DNA of 64,000 nucleotides from Deinococcus peraridilitoris DSM 19664 (lineage in GTDB: Bacteria > Deinococcota > Deinococci > Deinococcales > Deinococcaceae): assembly GCF_000317835.1 (NCBI RefSeq), contig NC_019793.1, positions 1,071,001 to 1,135,000 of the forward strand. The letters run 5' to 3'. The notes below the pieces were generated by a model that saw nothing but the letters and a program-made list of their open reading frames with translations, searched no databases and was not told the origin of the DNA. Positions within the stretch are counted from its first letter, which is position 1, and every line of letters begins with the position of its first letter. A program made the translations under genes and the position numbers. Positions 45,750-53,685 of this stretch are shown here, one piece after another.

Positions 45750-46302
45750 CACCTTAACAGTGGTTTCGCCCTTTGTTCCAATGACTCGCCCCAAGTCGAC
45801 CGTCATTGTGTACGATCTTGCTGAAACTTGGCCTGTTGCTCCAGAAACGTTGAGTATAAAAGCGGCATTCGGAGAATTTAGTGCTTCGGCAATGATTGCG
45901 TTCTGGTCATCCAACGTGTTCGCGGCGAACTTTGCCTACTTGCCTCCCGTAGTTGCAAGGTGCTTGACCTTGTCATATGTTCCGAGGTTCTTAGCAGCGT
46001 CGAACGCACCTTCGCTGGCTTGGCGTAGCGATACATCACAGTTGTGCACCAACCAGCCCTGAGTACCGACGAAGAAGGTATCCGCGACGGCGACGTCCAG
46101 GTTGTACATCGTCCGGGTTTCCTGGACCGTTTTGACGTACTTCACGACCCCGTAGGTGCCGTCGGCCTTCCTGATCTTATCCCCGACCTTGAGGTGGCCC
46201 GCACCGACCCAGTTGGCGTTCAGGTCCTCGTGCCCGATCGGCTTGGGCCTTGCTTCTCCGTCTGAACGCTCCGTGACGTAGAAGGGGTGCTCTGCCCCTG
46301 CC

Positions 46303-48333
46303 TTAAGGCTCCAGGGGAGGCAGCTGCCCGGTCATGAACGCCTGCTGCGCGCTGAAATCGCCGCTGAACTTGTGGTAGGTGCCGTCCTCGTCCAGCTGCC
46401 AGGAGCCGCGTTCGTCGCGCCACTCGATCTCGAAGCGTTCCAGCAGACGGTCACGGTGCTCCTCACGGCAGGCGGGCGCGATGACTTCCACCCGGCGGTT
46501 GAGGTTGCGGCTCATCAGGTCGGCACTGCCGAAGTACACCCCACTGCCCGAGAACGCGTACAGACGCGCGTGCTCCAGAAAGCGGCCCAGCAGGCTGCGC
46601 ACCGTGATGTTCTCGGAAAGGCCCGGCACGCCGGGACGCAGACAGCACACGCCGCGCACCATCAGTTTGATCTTCACACCCGCCTGTGAGGCGCGGTAGA
46701 AGGCCGCGATCATGCCAGGATCGGTGAGCTGGTTCATCTTGGCGTGAATCCAGGCGGCCTCGCCACGCCCGGCCCGCACCCCTTCTTCGTCGATCAGGGC
46801 CTCGAGCTGCTCGCGGGCCGTGTCGGGCGCCACCAGCAGCGTGTGGTACTGGGCTTCGGCATATCCGGTGAGGTGGTTGAACAGGCTGCTGACGTCCTCG
46901 CCGATGTCGGTGTCCGACGTGAGCAGGCTGAAGTCGGTGTAGAGACGCGCGGTTCGCGGATTGTAGTTGCCAGTTCCCACGTGGGCGTAGCGTTTCAGGC
47001 CGCCACTTTCACGCCGGACGACCAGGGTCACTTTGGCGTGCGTCTTGAGGCCGGTCATGCCGTACACCACGTGCGCCCCGGCCCGCTCCAGCGCGCGCGC
47101 CCAGGCGATGTTGCGCTGTTCGTCGAACCGCGCCTTGAGTTCGATCAGGGCCACGACCTGCTTGCCGCGCTCGGCCGCCTTTTCGAGCACGTTGAAGAGC
47201 CGCTCGTCGCCGCCCGTGCGGTAGAGGGTCTGCTTGATGGCCAGCACGTCGGGGTCACTGGCCGCCGCCTCCAGAAAACGCAGCACCCCTTCGAAACTGT
47301 CGTAGGGATGGTGCAGCAGGACGTCCGCGCCGCGCAGACGGCTGAAGAGGTCGGCGTCGCCCTCGAGGTCCGGAACGTGCGGTGTGAAGGGCGCGAAGCT
47401 GAGGTCCGGGCGGCTCAGGCGCCAGGTCATGAAGTCCGCCACGCCCAGTGGGCCGTTCATTTCAAAGACATCCTCGTCGGAGATGTTCAGCCGGTCGCGC
47501 AGCAGTTCGCGCACGTCAGCAGGCATGTCACGGGTGATTTCCAGCCGCACGGCAGCCCCGAAGCGGCGGCGGCGCAAGCCTTCCTCGATGGTCTGCAGCA
47601 GGTCCTCGGCTTCTTCTTCCTCGAATTCGTAGTCGGTGTTGCGCGTCACGCGGAACACGAAGCTCGACTGCACGGTGCGTCCGCGAAACAAATGGTCGAG
47701 GTGCGCGGCAATGACTTCTTCGAGCAGCAGATACTGCCCGTCGAGTTCCACGAAGCGGCTCAGCACACCCACGGGAACTTTCACGCGCGCGAACTCCAGC
47801 TCGCCGTCGTCCGCGAGCGTCACCGCGAGGTTCAGGCTGAGGTTCGAAAGGTAGGGAAAGGGATGGCTGGGATCGACGGCCAGCGGCGTCAGCACCGGCT
47901 CGATCTGCGAGAGGTAGAGCTCACGCAGTTTGTGGCGCGCGGGCGCTTCCAGGTCGCTCACCTTCGCGAGCTTCACGCCTGCATCACGCAACTGCTCCAC
48001 CACCGCGTTGAGCGCACGTTCGGTGTTACGCAGCATCTGGCGGGTTCGTTTGCGCACCGCCATAATCGTCTCGCCTGGCGTCAGGCCGTCGGGGCTTTTG
48101 GCCACCACGCCCGCGGCGATCTGGCGGTGGATGCCTGCCACGCGCACCATGAAGAACTCGTCGAGGTTGCTGCCCGCAATCGAGGCAAACTTCAAGCGCT
48201 CGAGCAGTGGATTGCGCTCCTGCTGCGCTTCGAACAGTACGCGTTCGTTGAAGGCCAGCCAGGAAAGTTCGCGGTTGAGAAAAGCGCTTTCCGGCAAGGC
48301 CTGCTCAGAGGAATGGGCCGTCAGGGTGGTCAT
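46303..48333 (-). CDS. ppk: Polyphosphate kinase 1
   Basis: A 676-residue enzyme that polymerises ATP gamma-phosphate into polyphosphate. Family blocks are ELSWLAFNERVL (N-terminus), SNLDEFFMVRVAG, HPYDSFEGVLRFL, the autophosphorylation region TGLKTHAKVTLVVRRE with its His, HVGTGNYNPRTARLYTDFSL, and MRGVCCLRPGVPGLS. The start at ATG 48333 was chosen; an in-frame TTG at 48363 has little support. The stop lies only a few bases from the truncated toxin fragment, so the island insertion or deletion joined right at the ppk 3' end. It works opposite to the Ppx-like enzyme at 30935. Confidence 0.95.
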   Translation of the reverse strand: MTTLTAHSSEQALPESAFLNRELSWLAFNERVLFEAQQERNPLLERLKFASIAGSNLDEFFMVRVAGIHRQIAAGVVAKSPDGLTPGETIMAVRKRTRQMLRNTERALNAVVEQLRDAGVKLAKVSDLEAPARHKLRELYLSQIEPVLTPLAVDPSHPFPYLSNLSLNLAVTLADDGELEFARVKVPVGVLSRFVELDGQYLLLEEVIAAHLDHLFRGRTVQSSFVFRVTRNTDYEFEEEEAEDLLQTIEEGLRRRRFGAAVRLEITRDMPADVRELLRDRLNISDEDVFEMNGPLGVADFMTWRLSRPDLSFAPFTPHVPDLEGDADLFSRLRGADVLLHHPYDSFEGVLRFLEAAASDPDVLAIKQTLYRTGGDERLFNVLEKAAERGKQVVALIELKARFDEQRNIAWARALERAGAHVVYGMTGLKTHAKVTLVVRRESGGLKRYAHVGTGNYNPRTARLYTDFSLLTSDTDIGEDVSSLFNHLTGYAEAQYHTLLVAPDTAREQLEALIDEEGVRAGRGEAAWIHAKMNQLTDPGMIAAFYRASQAGVKIKLMVRGVCCLRPGVPGLSENITVRSLLGRFLEHARLYAFSGSGVYFGSADLMSRNLNRRVEVIAPACREEHRDRLLERFEIEWRDERGSWQLDEDGTYHKFSGDFSAQQAFMTGQLPPLEP

Positions 48334-48460
48334 GTCTGCGTCAAGCTTAATGAACGATTCCAAGAGAATGGTCAGGAAGCAGGGTGTATTTCCTTAGGCT
48401 GGCCGACCAAACGCGAGATGGACGGCGCTCAGCCGTCCACCTCAGTCACCTGCCCTCCGT

Positions 48461-49696
48461 TCAGCCGTCGAAACGCTTCATGACCAGCACGGCGTTCTGC
48501 CCTCCGAAGGCAAAGCTGTTGGACATCACCACGTCGAGCTTCTGCTCGCGCGGCTGGTGCGGCACGAAGTCGAGGTCGAGTTCCGGATCGGGATCGTCGA
48601 GGTTGATGGTCGGCGGAATCACCCCGTCCGAGAGGGCCTGCACTGCCGCAATGGCCTCAATGGCGCCCGCCGCGCCCAGCAGGTGCCCGGTCATGCTCTT
48701 GGTGGCGCTGATGGCCAGCTTGCGGGCGTGGTCGCCAAAGACCGCCTTGATGGCCTGCACTTCGCCCTGGTCCCCGGCAGGGGTGCTGGTGGCGTGCGCG
48801 TTGATGTACTGCACGTCCTCGGGGTTAAGCCCGGCGTGACGCAGCGCCATGCGCATGGCGTTCTGAATGCCGCGCCCTTCCGGGGCCGGCGAGGTGATGT
48901 GGTAGGCGTCGGCGCTGCAGCCATACCCGAGCAGTTCGGCGTAAATGCGCGCGCCGCGCTTTTTGGCGTGCTCGAGTTCCTCGAGGACCAGCATTCCGGC
49001 ACCTTCGCTGAGCACGAAGCCGTCCCGGCTGGCGCTGAAGGGCCGCGAGGCCTTCTGGGGTTCGTCGTTGCGAAAGGACAGGGCCTTCATGTTGGAAAAC
49101 CCGCCCATCGACATCGGCGTGATGGCCGCTTCGCTGCCGCCGGCGAACATCATGTCGGCGTCACCATCGCGGATGTAGCGCGCGGCTTCACCGATGGCCG
49201 TCGAGCCGGTCGCGCAGGCCGTGACGACCGTGCTGCTCGGTCCGGCGGCGCCGTAACGGATGGCGACCTGCCCGCTGGCCATGTTGGCGATCATCATGGG
49301 GATGAACATCGGCGAGATGCGGCCCGGTCCACGTTCCGTGAAGACTTTGGCCTGCGCTTCGAAGGTTTCGATGCCTCCGATGCCCGAGCCGATCAGGCAG
49401 CCGGTGCGTTCGTTGCGAATCTGGTCTTCGCTCAGCCCGGCGTCCTCGACGGCCAGGGCGGTCGCCGCGAAGGCGTAATGAACGTAGCGGTCCATCCGCC
49501 GCGCTTCGCGCAGATCGAGGTACTGGCTGTAGTCGTCCTTGATTTCCCCGGCGATGCGGCAGGCGATGGGGCTGGCATCGAAGCGGGTGATGGTCCCGAT
49601 GCCGCTTTTGCCTGCCCGCTGCGCTTCTGCGTAGGCCTTCGCGCCCATGCCAATCGGCGTGAGTGGACCGAGGCCGGTGATCACAACTCGTTTCAT
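48461..49696 (-). CDS. fabF: 3-oxoacyl-ACP synthase II (FabF)
   Basis: A 411-residue condensing enzyme that elongates acyl-ACP with malonyl-ACP. The catalytic triad is visible: Cys in VTACATGS (about residue 166), His in INAHATSTPAGD and His in KSMTGHLLGAAG. The C-terminal NSFAFGGQNAVLV is canonical. Last gene of the fab operon, about 100 bp after acpP with a repeat hairpin between. Confidence 0.97.
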   Translation of the reverse strand: MKRVVITGLGPLTPIGMGAKAYAEAQRAGKSGIGTITRFDASPIACRIAGEIKDDYSQYLDLREARRMDRYVHYAFAATALAVEDAGLSEDQIRNERTGCLIGSGIGGIETFEAQAKVFTERGPGRISPMFIPMMIANMASGQVAIRYGAAGPSSTVVTACATGSTAIGEAARYIRDGDADMMFAGGSEAAITPMSMGGFSNMKALSFRNDEPQKASRPFSASRDGFVLSEGAGMLVLEELEHAKKRGARIYAELLGYGCSADAYHITSPAPEGRGIQNAMRMALRHAGLNPEDVQYINAHATSTPAGDQGEVQAIKAVFGDHARKLAISATKSMTGHLLGAAGAIEAIAAVQALSDGVIPPTINLDDPDPELDLDFVPHQPREQKLDVVMSNSFAFGGQNAVLVMKRFDG

Positions 49697-49730
49697 GCTG
49701 TCTCCAGGATATGCCGCTGAACGGAAACAA

Positions 49731-49777
49731 AGCGATCAGCTGTCAGCTTTCAGCTTCTGGGCTGACGGCTGATCGCT
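49731..49777. repeat. REP-like hairpin between acpP and fabF
   Basis: 17-bp arms AGCGATCAGCTGTCAGC and GCTGACGGCTGATCGCT pair at 16 of 17 positions (the other can be G-U) around a 13-nt loop. GCTGATCGCT is repeated once more just after it. This is typical of small dispersed intergenic repeats. Confidence 0.6.
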
Positions 49778-49796
49778 GATCGCTGCTGGCCGAGTA

Positions 49797-50027
49797 TTAC
49801 TGCTTGGCGCCGATGTAGTCGACGGCTGCCTGCACGGTACGGATACCTTCGGCGTCCTCGTCGCTGATCGAGATACCGAACTTGTCCTCGAGACCCATGA
49901 TCAGCTCCACGGTCTCCAGGCTGTCGGCGCCGAGGTCCTCCACAAAGCGCGCTTCGGGCGTGACCTTGTCGGCGTCCACGCCGAGCTTTTCCACGATCAC
50001 TTCTTTGACTTGGTCGAATGTTTCCAT
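49797..50027 (-). CDS. acpP: Acyl carrier protein
   Basis: A 76-residue acidic four-helix protein. The phosphopantetheine Ser is in [16 protein letters not shown] (Ser near residue 36). It carries the growing acyl chain for all Fab enzymes. GGAGG lies before the start. Placed between fabG and fabF as in many bacteria. Confidence 0.97.
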   Translation of the reverse strand: METFDQVKEVIVEKLGVDADKVTPEARFVEDLGADSLETVELIMGLEDKFGISISDEDAEGIRTVQAAVDYIGAKQ

Positions 50028-50185
50028 GATGAGCCTCCGTAAAGGGTGAGTTTTTGAAAAGACAACGCGGTTCTAGTCTACATGCCCGCGGGTATTTTGC
50101 GCTCCTGTTTGCACCGCGTCCAAGGGGTGGTGAGCGCCGGGCGCCTTCCAACGCCGTTCGGAGTCAGGCCGCTGTACTTTTCGGG

Positions 50186-50941
50186 TCAGTGGGGGTAGAG
50201 ACCACCGTCGACGCCGATGACCTGCCCGGTGATGTAGCCCGCCGCGTCCGAGGCCAGAAAGGTCACCACGCTCGCCACGTCCTCGGGCTGGCCAAAGCGC
50301 CCCAGCGGAATCCCTGCCAGATACGCTTTCTGTATCTCGTCGCTCAGCGCGCCCGTCATATCGGACTCGATAAAGCCCGGCGCGACGGCGTTCACGGTGA
50401 TGCCGCGCCCGCCGTACTCCTTGGCCAGGGCCTTGGTCAGCCCGATCAGGCCGGCCTTGCTGGCCACGTAGTTGGCCTGTCCGGGATTGCCCATCAGGCC
50501 CACCACCGAGGCGATGTTGATGATGCGCCCGGTGCGGGCACGCATCATGCTTTTGATGGCAGCGCGCGATGCGTGAAAGGCCGAGGTGAGGTTGGTGTCG
50601 ATGACGCTCTGCCAGTCCTCGTCTTTCATGCGAATCGCCAGGGTGTCGCGTGTGATGCCGGCGTTATTGACCAGCACGTGCAAGTTGCCGAACGCCTTGA
50701 TGACGTCTTCGACGAGGGCGCCCGCGTTGGCGCTTTGCGAAAGGTCAGCGCCGAACACTTCGGCGCGGGCGCCGAGCGAACGGATTTCTCCGGCGACCTT
50801 CTCGGCCTCCGCCGCGTTGCGCCCGTAGTGGACGGCCACGTCAAAGCCGCTTTGCGCGAGCGAAAGCGCCATCGCGCGGCCCAGGCCACGGCTGGATCCC
50901 GTGACGAGGGCGGTGCGGCGAGCCTGATTGGTATCGGTCAT
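50186..50941 (-). CDS. fabG: 3-oxoacyl-ACP reductase (FabG)
   Basis: A 251-residue SDR reducing 3-oxoacyl-ACP with NADPH. Cofactor motif TGSSRGLGRAMA (about residue 15), NNAGITRD, catalytic Ser in NIASVVG, and Tyr/Lys in YVASKAGLIGL. The C-terminal GQVIGVDGGLYPH is standard. The start overlaps fabD by 4 nt. Confidence 0.96.
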   Translation of the reverse strand: MTDTNQARRTALVTGSSRGLGRAMALSLAQSGFDVAVHYGRNAAEAEKVAGEIRSLGARAEVFGADLSQSANAGALVEDVIKAFGNLHVLVNNAGITRDTLAIRMKDEDWQSVIDTNLTSAFHASRAAIKSMMRARTGRIINIASVVGLMGNPGQANYVASKAGLIGLTKALAKEYGGRGITVNAVAPGFIESDMTGALSDEIQKAYLAGIPLGRFGQPEDVASVVTFLASDAAGYITGQVIGVDGGLYPH

Positions 50942-51852
50942 GATGCCTCCACAAAATTCTGAATGTCGTGCGGGGTGTGAATGCTGCGCACGTCCGCGTC
51001 GGGCAGAATACGCTTGACCAGTCCCGAGAGCACGGTGCCACTGCCAAACTCCACGAAGGTCGTGACGCCCAGCGCTGCGAGTGTCTCGATGCTCTCGACC
51101 CAGCGCACGCTCGCAGTGATCTGCCGAGCGAGCAGCGCCGCGATTTCAGCCGGTTCCATGACAGGGTTGGCGGTGACGTTGGCGACCACCGGAAACGCCA
51201 TGTTGCCGTAGTGCGCCGAGTGCAGATCGGGGGCGAGGGCGTCACGCGCGCTTTGCATCAGCGAGCAGTGGAAGGGCGCGCTGACCTTGAGGGGGATGGC
51301 CTTGAGGCCGCGCGCCTTGAGGGCGACACCGGCCGCTTCCACGGCCGCCTTCTCACCGCTGATGACCGTCTGGGTGGGGGCATTGAAGTTGGCCACTTCC
51401 ACCACGCCGGGAGTTTCCTGACAGACTTCACGCACCACACCCGGGTCACCCATGGCCGCGAGCATGGCGCCCTGACCGGCAGGAACGGCTTCCTGCATCA
51501 ATTGGCCACGGCGGCGCACGAGGCGCAGAGCGAGTTCCAGATCGAGGCTGCCGCTCGCCACGTGCGCGCTGTACTCGCCCAGGCTGTGCCCCGCCGCGTA
51601 GGCAGGCGTCAGGCCGGTCGCTTCCCGCCAGGCGCGGTAGGCGGCAATGGACGCGGCTACCAGGGCCGGCTGCTGGTTGGCGGTCAGGGTGAGCTCTTCG
51701 AGAGGACCCTGAGCCATCAGGGAGCGCAGACCGGGCACGGTGCGCTCGGCCGTGGCCAGCACTTCTTCGGCCACGGGGTAGCTTGCGGCGACTTCACTGC
51801 CCATCCCCAGGGCGTGCGAGTTCTGGCCGGGAAACAGGGCAGCGATGGTCAT
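50938..51852 (-). CDS. fabD: Malonyl-CoA:ACP transacylase (FabD)
   Basis: A 304-residue enzyme moving malonyl from CoA to ACP. The nucleophile Ser is in AAGHSLGEYSAH (about residue 93) and the His is in KVSAPFHCSLM. The N-terminal motif reads FPGQNSHALGMG, with Asn where most homologues have Gly (GQGSQ/H); the oxyanion Gln is kept. Overlaps fabH and fabG by 4 nt. Confidence 0.96.
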   Translation of the reverse strand: MTIAALFPGQNSHALGMGSEVAASYPVAEEVLATAERTVPGLRSLMAQGPLEELTLTANQQPALVAASIAAYRAWREATGLTPAYAAGHSLGEYSAHVASGSLDLELALRLVRRRGQLMQEAVPAGQGAMLAAMGDPGVVREVCQETPGVVEVANFNAPTQTVISGEKAAVEAAGVALKARGLKAIPLKVSAPFHCSLMQSARDALAPDLHSAHYGNMAFPVVANVTANPVMEPAEIAALLARQITASVRWVESIETLAALGVTTFVEFGSGTVLSGLVKRILPDADVRSIHTPHDIQNFVEAS

Positions 51853-52895
51853 AGGGTCCCCCGGTCTGCCCTGACGACGTCCGGCGCCAGGGCAGCATTT
51901 TCGCCATCTTCACTCTTGGGCAGAACTCCACCCCAGGTCAGTACGGTGGCGCCCCAGGTCAGGCCACCACCGAAGGCGACCAACAGCAGGTGATCGCCGT
52001 CCTGGATCCGGCCCGCGTCGAGGGCATGCTGCAGCGCCAGCCCGACACTGGCGGTGCTGTTGTTGCCGTACTCGTTGACCGTCACGACCACCCGCTCCTG
52101 CGGCAAACCCAGACGCTCGCGGGCCGCTTCGATGATGCGTGCGTTGGCCTGATGCGGCACGAACAGCGAGATGTCACCTGGTTCGAGACCGGCCTGCGAG
52201 ACAGCCTGCAGCGTGGCGGTGTTCATGACGCGCACGGCGAACTTGAAGACTTCCCGGCCGTTCATCTGGATCTTGTCACTCAGGCTGGTGCCGTCGGGCA
52301 GCTTGTCCGCCGTCAGTCCCAGGTGCAGGTTTCCAGCCCCCTCACCGTCGGCGCCCAGCACCCACGAGCGAAAACCGTACCCTTCACGCACTTCCTCCAC
52401 GATGCCCGCGCTGGCACCGTCACCGAACAGCACGGCCGTGGAGCGGTCCTGCCAGTCAATGACCCGGCTGAGCGTCTCGGCGCCGATGGTGAGCACTTTC
52501 TTGCACAGTCCGGCCTGCACGTAAGCGTGCGCGACGGAGAGCGCATACACCCACCCGGTGCAGGCGGTCAGCATATCGAAGGTGCCGGCCGTCAGCTTGA
52601 AGTGGGCCTGCACCAGGGACGCCGTGGCAGGAAACAGTGCGTCGGGCGTGCTGGTCGCGACAATGACCATGTCGACACCATCCAGAGCGTCCTGGCCCGA
52701 ACGGGCGATCAGGTTTTCGACGGCGCGAATGGCCACCTGTGAGGTGAACTCATCCTCGGCGGCAATGTGCCTCTTCTCAATTCCGGTGCGGGCAACAATC
52801 CATTCGTCTGTGGTGTCGAGCAGCTGCTCGAAGTGTTGATTGGTCAGGGTACGCTCGGGAGCGTAGCTGCCCAGTGCGGTGATGCCGACGGCCAT
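51849..52895 (-). CDS. fabH: 3-oxoacyl-ACP synthase III (FabH)
   Basis: A 348-residue initiating condensing enzyme using acyl-CoA and malonyl-ACP. The triad is Cys in LTACTGWVYAL (about residue 112), His in FVPHQANARI and Asn in NEYGNNSTAS. The C-terminal 25 residues (LPKSEDGENAALAP...) extend beyond the usual end. First gene of the operon, with CGGAGG 6 nt before the ATG and the palindromic operator candidate 31 bp upstream. Confidence 0.96.
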   Translation of the reverse strand: MAVGITALGSYAPERTLTNQHFEQLLDTTDEWIVARTGIEKRHIAAEDEFTSQVAIRAVENLIARSGQDALDGVDMVIVATSTPDALFPATASLVQAHFKLTAGTFDMLTACTGWVYALSVAHAYVQAGLCKKVLTIGAETLSRVIDWQDRSTAVLFGDGASAGIVEEVREGYGFRSWVLGADGEGAGNLHLGLTADKLPDGTSLSDKIQMNGREVFKFAVRVMNTATLQAVSQAGLEPGDISLFVPHQANARIIEAARERLGLPQERVVVTVNEYGNNSTASVGLALQHALDAGRIQDGDHLLLVAFGGGLTWGATVLTWGGVLPKSEDGENAALAPDVVRADRGTL

Positions 52896-52925
52896 GCGAA
52901 CCTCCGCATCAAGACTAACCTATCT

Positions 52926-52941
52926 TTGACCAATTGGTCAA
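52926..52941 (-). promoter_or_regulatory. Perfect 16-bp palindrome upstream of fabH
   Basis: TTGACCAATTGGTCAA. On the minus strand it supplies a TTGACC or TTGGTC -35-like element, with TAGGTT or TTAGTC downstream. Position and symmetry suggest a lipid-responsive repressor site. Confidence 0.6.
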
Positions 52942-52966
52942 TGAATGGCGCGAGACTGGTGGATAT

Positions 52967-52997
52967 AAAAAAACAACCCCACCTGTGGTGGGGTTGT
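52967..52997 (-). terminator. Rho-independent terminator of rpmF
   Basis: A perfect 11-bp stem ACAACCCCACC / GGTGGGGTTGT with a 3-nt loop, followed on the minus strand by seven T. Confidence 0.9.
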
Positions 52998-53010
52998 CGG
53001 TGCGTCCGGA

Positions 53011-53193
53011 TCAAACGCTGAGAACTTGACGGCCGTCGTAGTAACCACAGCTGGGGCACACGTGGTGCTGAAGCTTCTTGCTGTGGCACTGAGGGCATTC
53101 AATGAGGTTCGGGGCAACAAGGGCGTGGTGACTGCGGCGCATGTCACGCTTGCTCTTGCTGGTCTTCTTCTTCGGTACGGGGTGCTTCGCCAT
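53011..53193 (-). CDS. rpmF: 50S ribosomal protein L32
   Basis: 60 residues beginning [20 protein letters not shown], the L32 N-terminus. Two Cys pairs, CPQC and CPSC, form the zinc-ribbon version of L32. The start at 53193 is preferred over the longer frame because the L32 sequence starts there and GAGG precedes it. The gene has its own extended -10 promoter and terminator, and precedes the fab operon as in many bacteria. Confidence 0.96.
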   Translation of the reverse strand: MAKHPVPKKKTSKSKRDMRRSHHALVAPNLIECPQCHSKKLQHHVCPSCGYYDGRQVLSV

Positions 53194-53254
53194 GATTTCA
53201 ACCTCTGGAGGAAATACTCGCCCACCCTCAGGGGCAGACAAGACAACAGGCACG

Positions 53255-53263
53255 AGTATAGCA
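53255..53263 (-). promoter_or_regulatory. Extended -10 promoter of rpmF
   Basis: Minus-strand TGC-TATACT, about 62 nt before the rpmF start. Confidence 0.6.
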
Positions 53264-53301
53264 CAGAAACCGGGCCCGTTGCTTAACTGGCCCGGAGGTC
53301 C

Positions 53302-53685
53302 CTACAACCTTGGCCCGCTCTTTTTCACGCCGGCGTACTTGCGCTTTTTCACCCGCGACGTGCCCGCTTTGCTGCCCAGGGATTTTCCACCCGGACGGGC
53401 GCGAGGAGGAGGAGGCGCGAAATCCACCGACAGAATGCGCGCAAAAGGAATGTAGACCAGCAGCACGACCAGCAAGGTACCCCAGGTGGTATCCACGAAC
53501 TCGAGTCCCAGTGCGCGCAGCAGCAACTGCAAGCTTACGGCGATCAACGCGAACAACAGCGATTTGGCGAACAGCCGGCCCACTTTCTTGAGGGTAAATC
53601 CGGGAGCCGGGTCGGGAGTGGTCAACCAGCGCCACAGCCGGGTTCGCTGCACGAAATGCCGCAAATCATCAAAACGTCTGTTCAC
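53302..53685 (-). CDS. Small membrane protein, function unknown
   Basis: 127 residues. A basic N-terminal part (MNRRFDDLRHFVQRTRLWRW) precedes two adjacent hydrophobic helices (about 42-60 and 66-86), and a basic Pro/Gly/Lys-rich tail ends in KRKYAGVKKSGPRL. The orientation rule suggests both ends in the cytoplasm. Family not recognised. GTG 53685 overlaps the stop of the upstream gene by 4 nt with AAGGAG before it, so the pair is coupled. Confidence 0.6.
   Translation of the reverse strand: MNRRFDDLRHFVQRTRLWRWLTTPDPAPGFTLKKVGRLFAKSLLFALIAVSLQLLLRALGLEFVDTTWGTLLVVLLVYIPFARILSVDFAPPPPRARPGGKSLGSKAGTSRVKKRKYAGVKKSGPRL

Larger units (their letters stand above)
44486..46302 (-). pseudogene. C-terminal fragment of a polymorphic toxin (HINT + RNase-like tip), IS-interrupted
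   Basis: Reading from next to the ppk stop: EHPFYVTERSDG, then WVGAGHLKVGDKI and VADTFFVGTQGWLVHNC, the end of a pretoxin HINT autoprotease. A toxin domain follows (KNLGTYDKVKHLATTGGK). An in-frame TAG at 45937-45939 interrupts it. It continues as AKFAANTLDDQNAIIAEAL and VDLGRVIGTKGETTVKV, is cut by the IS4 element at 44561-45749, and resumes as VVGYPEGGGSWRVWSAFPVKR up to TAG 44486. The tip resembles RNase-type toxins such as the CdiA-CT RNase A-like domain; this assignment is tentative. The N-terminal delivery part is missing. Confidence 0.75.

Noticed and set aside
43043..45758. The two IS4 copies as a composite transposon carrying cargo
   Set aside because: Each copy has its own different target duplication and there is no outer duplication around the pair, so they inserted separately.
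45690..45914. 74-codon minus-strand frame as a complete gene
   Set aside because: It is a middle piece of the toxin ending in IS copy B; the start is an internal codon after a nonsense mutation.
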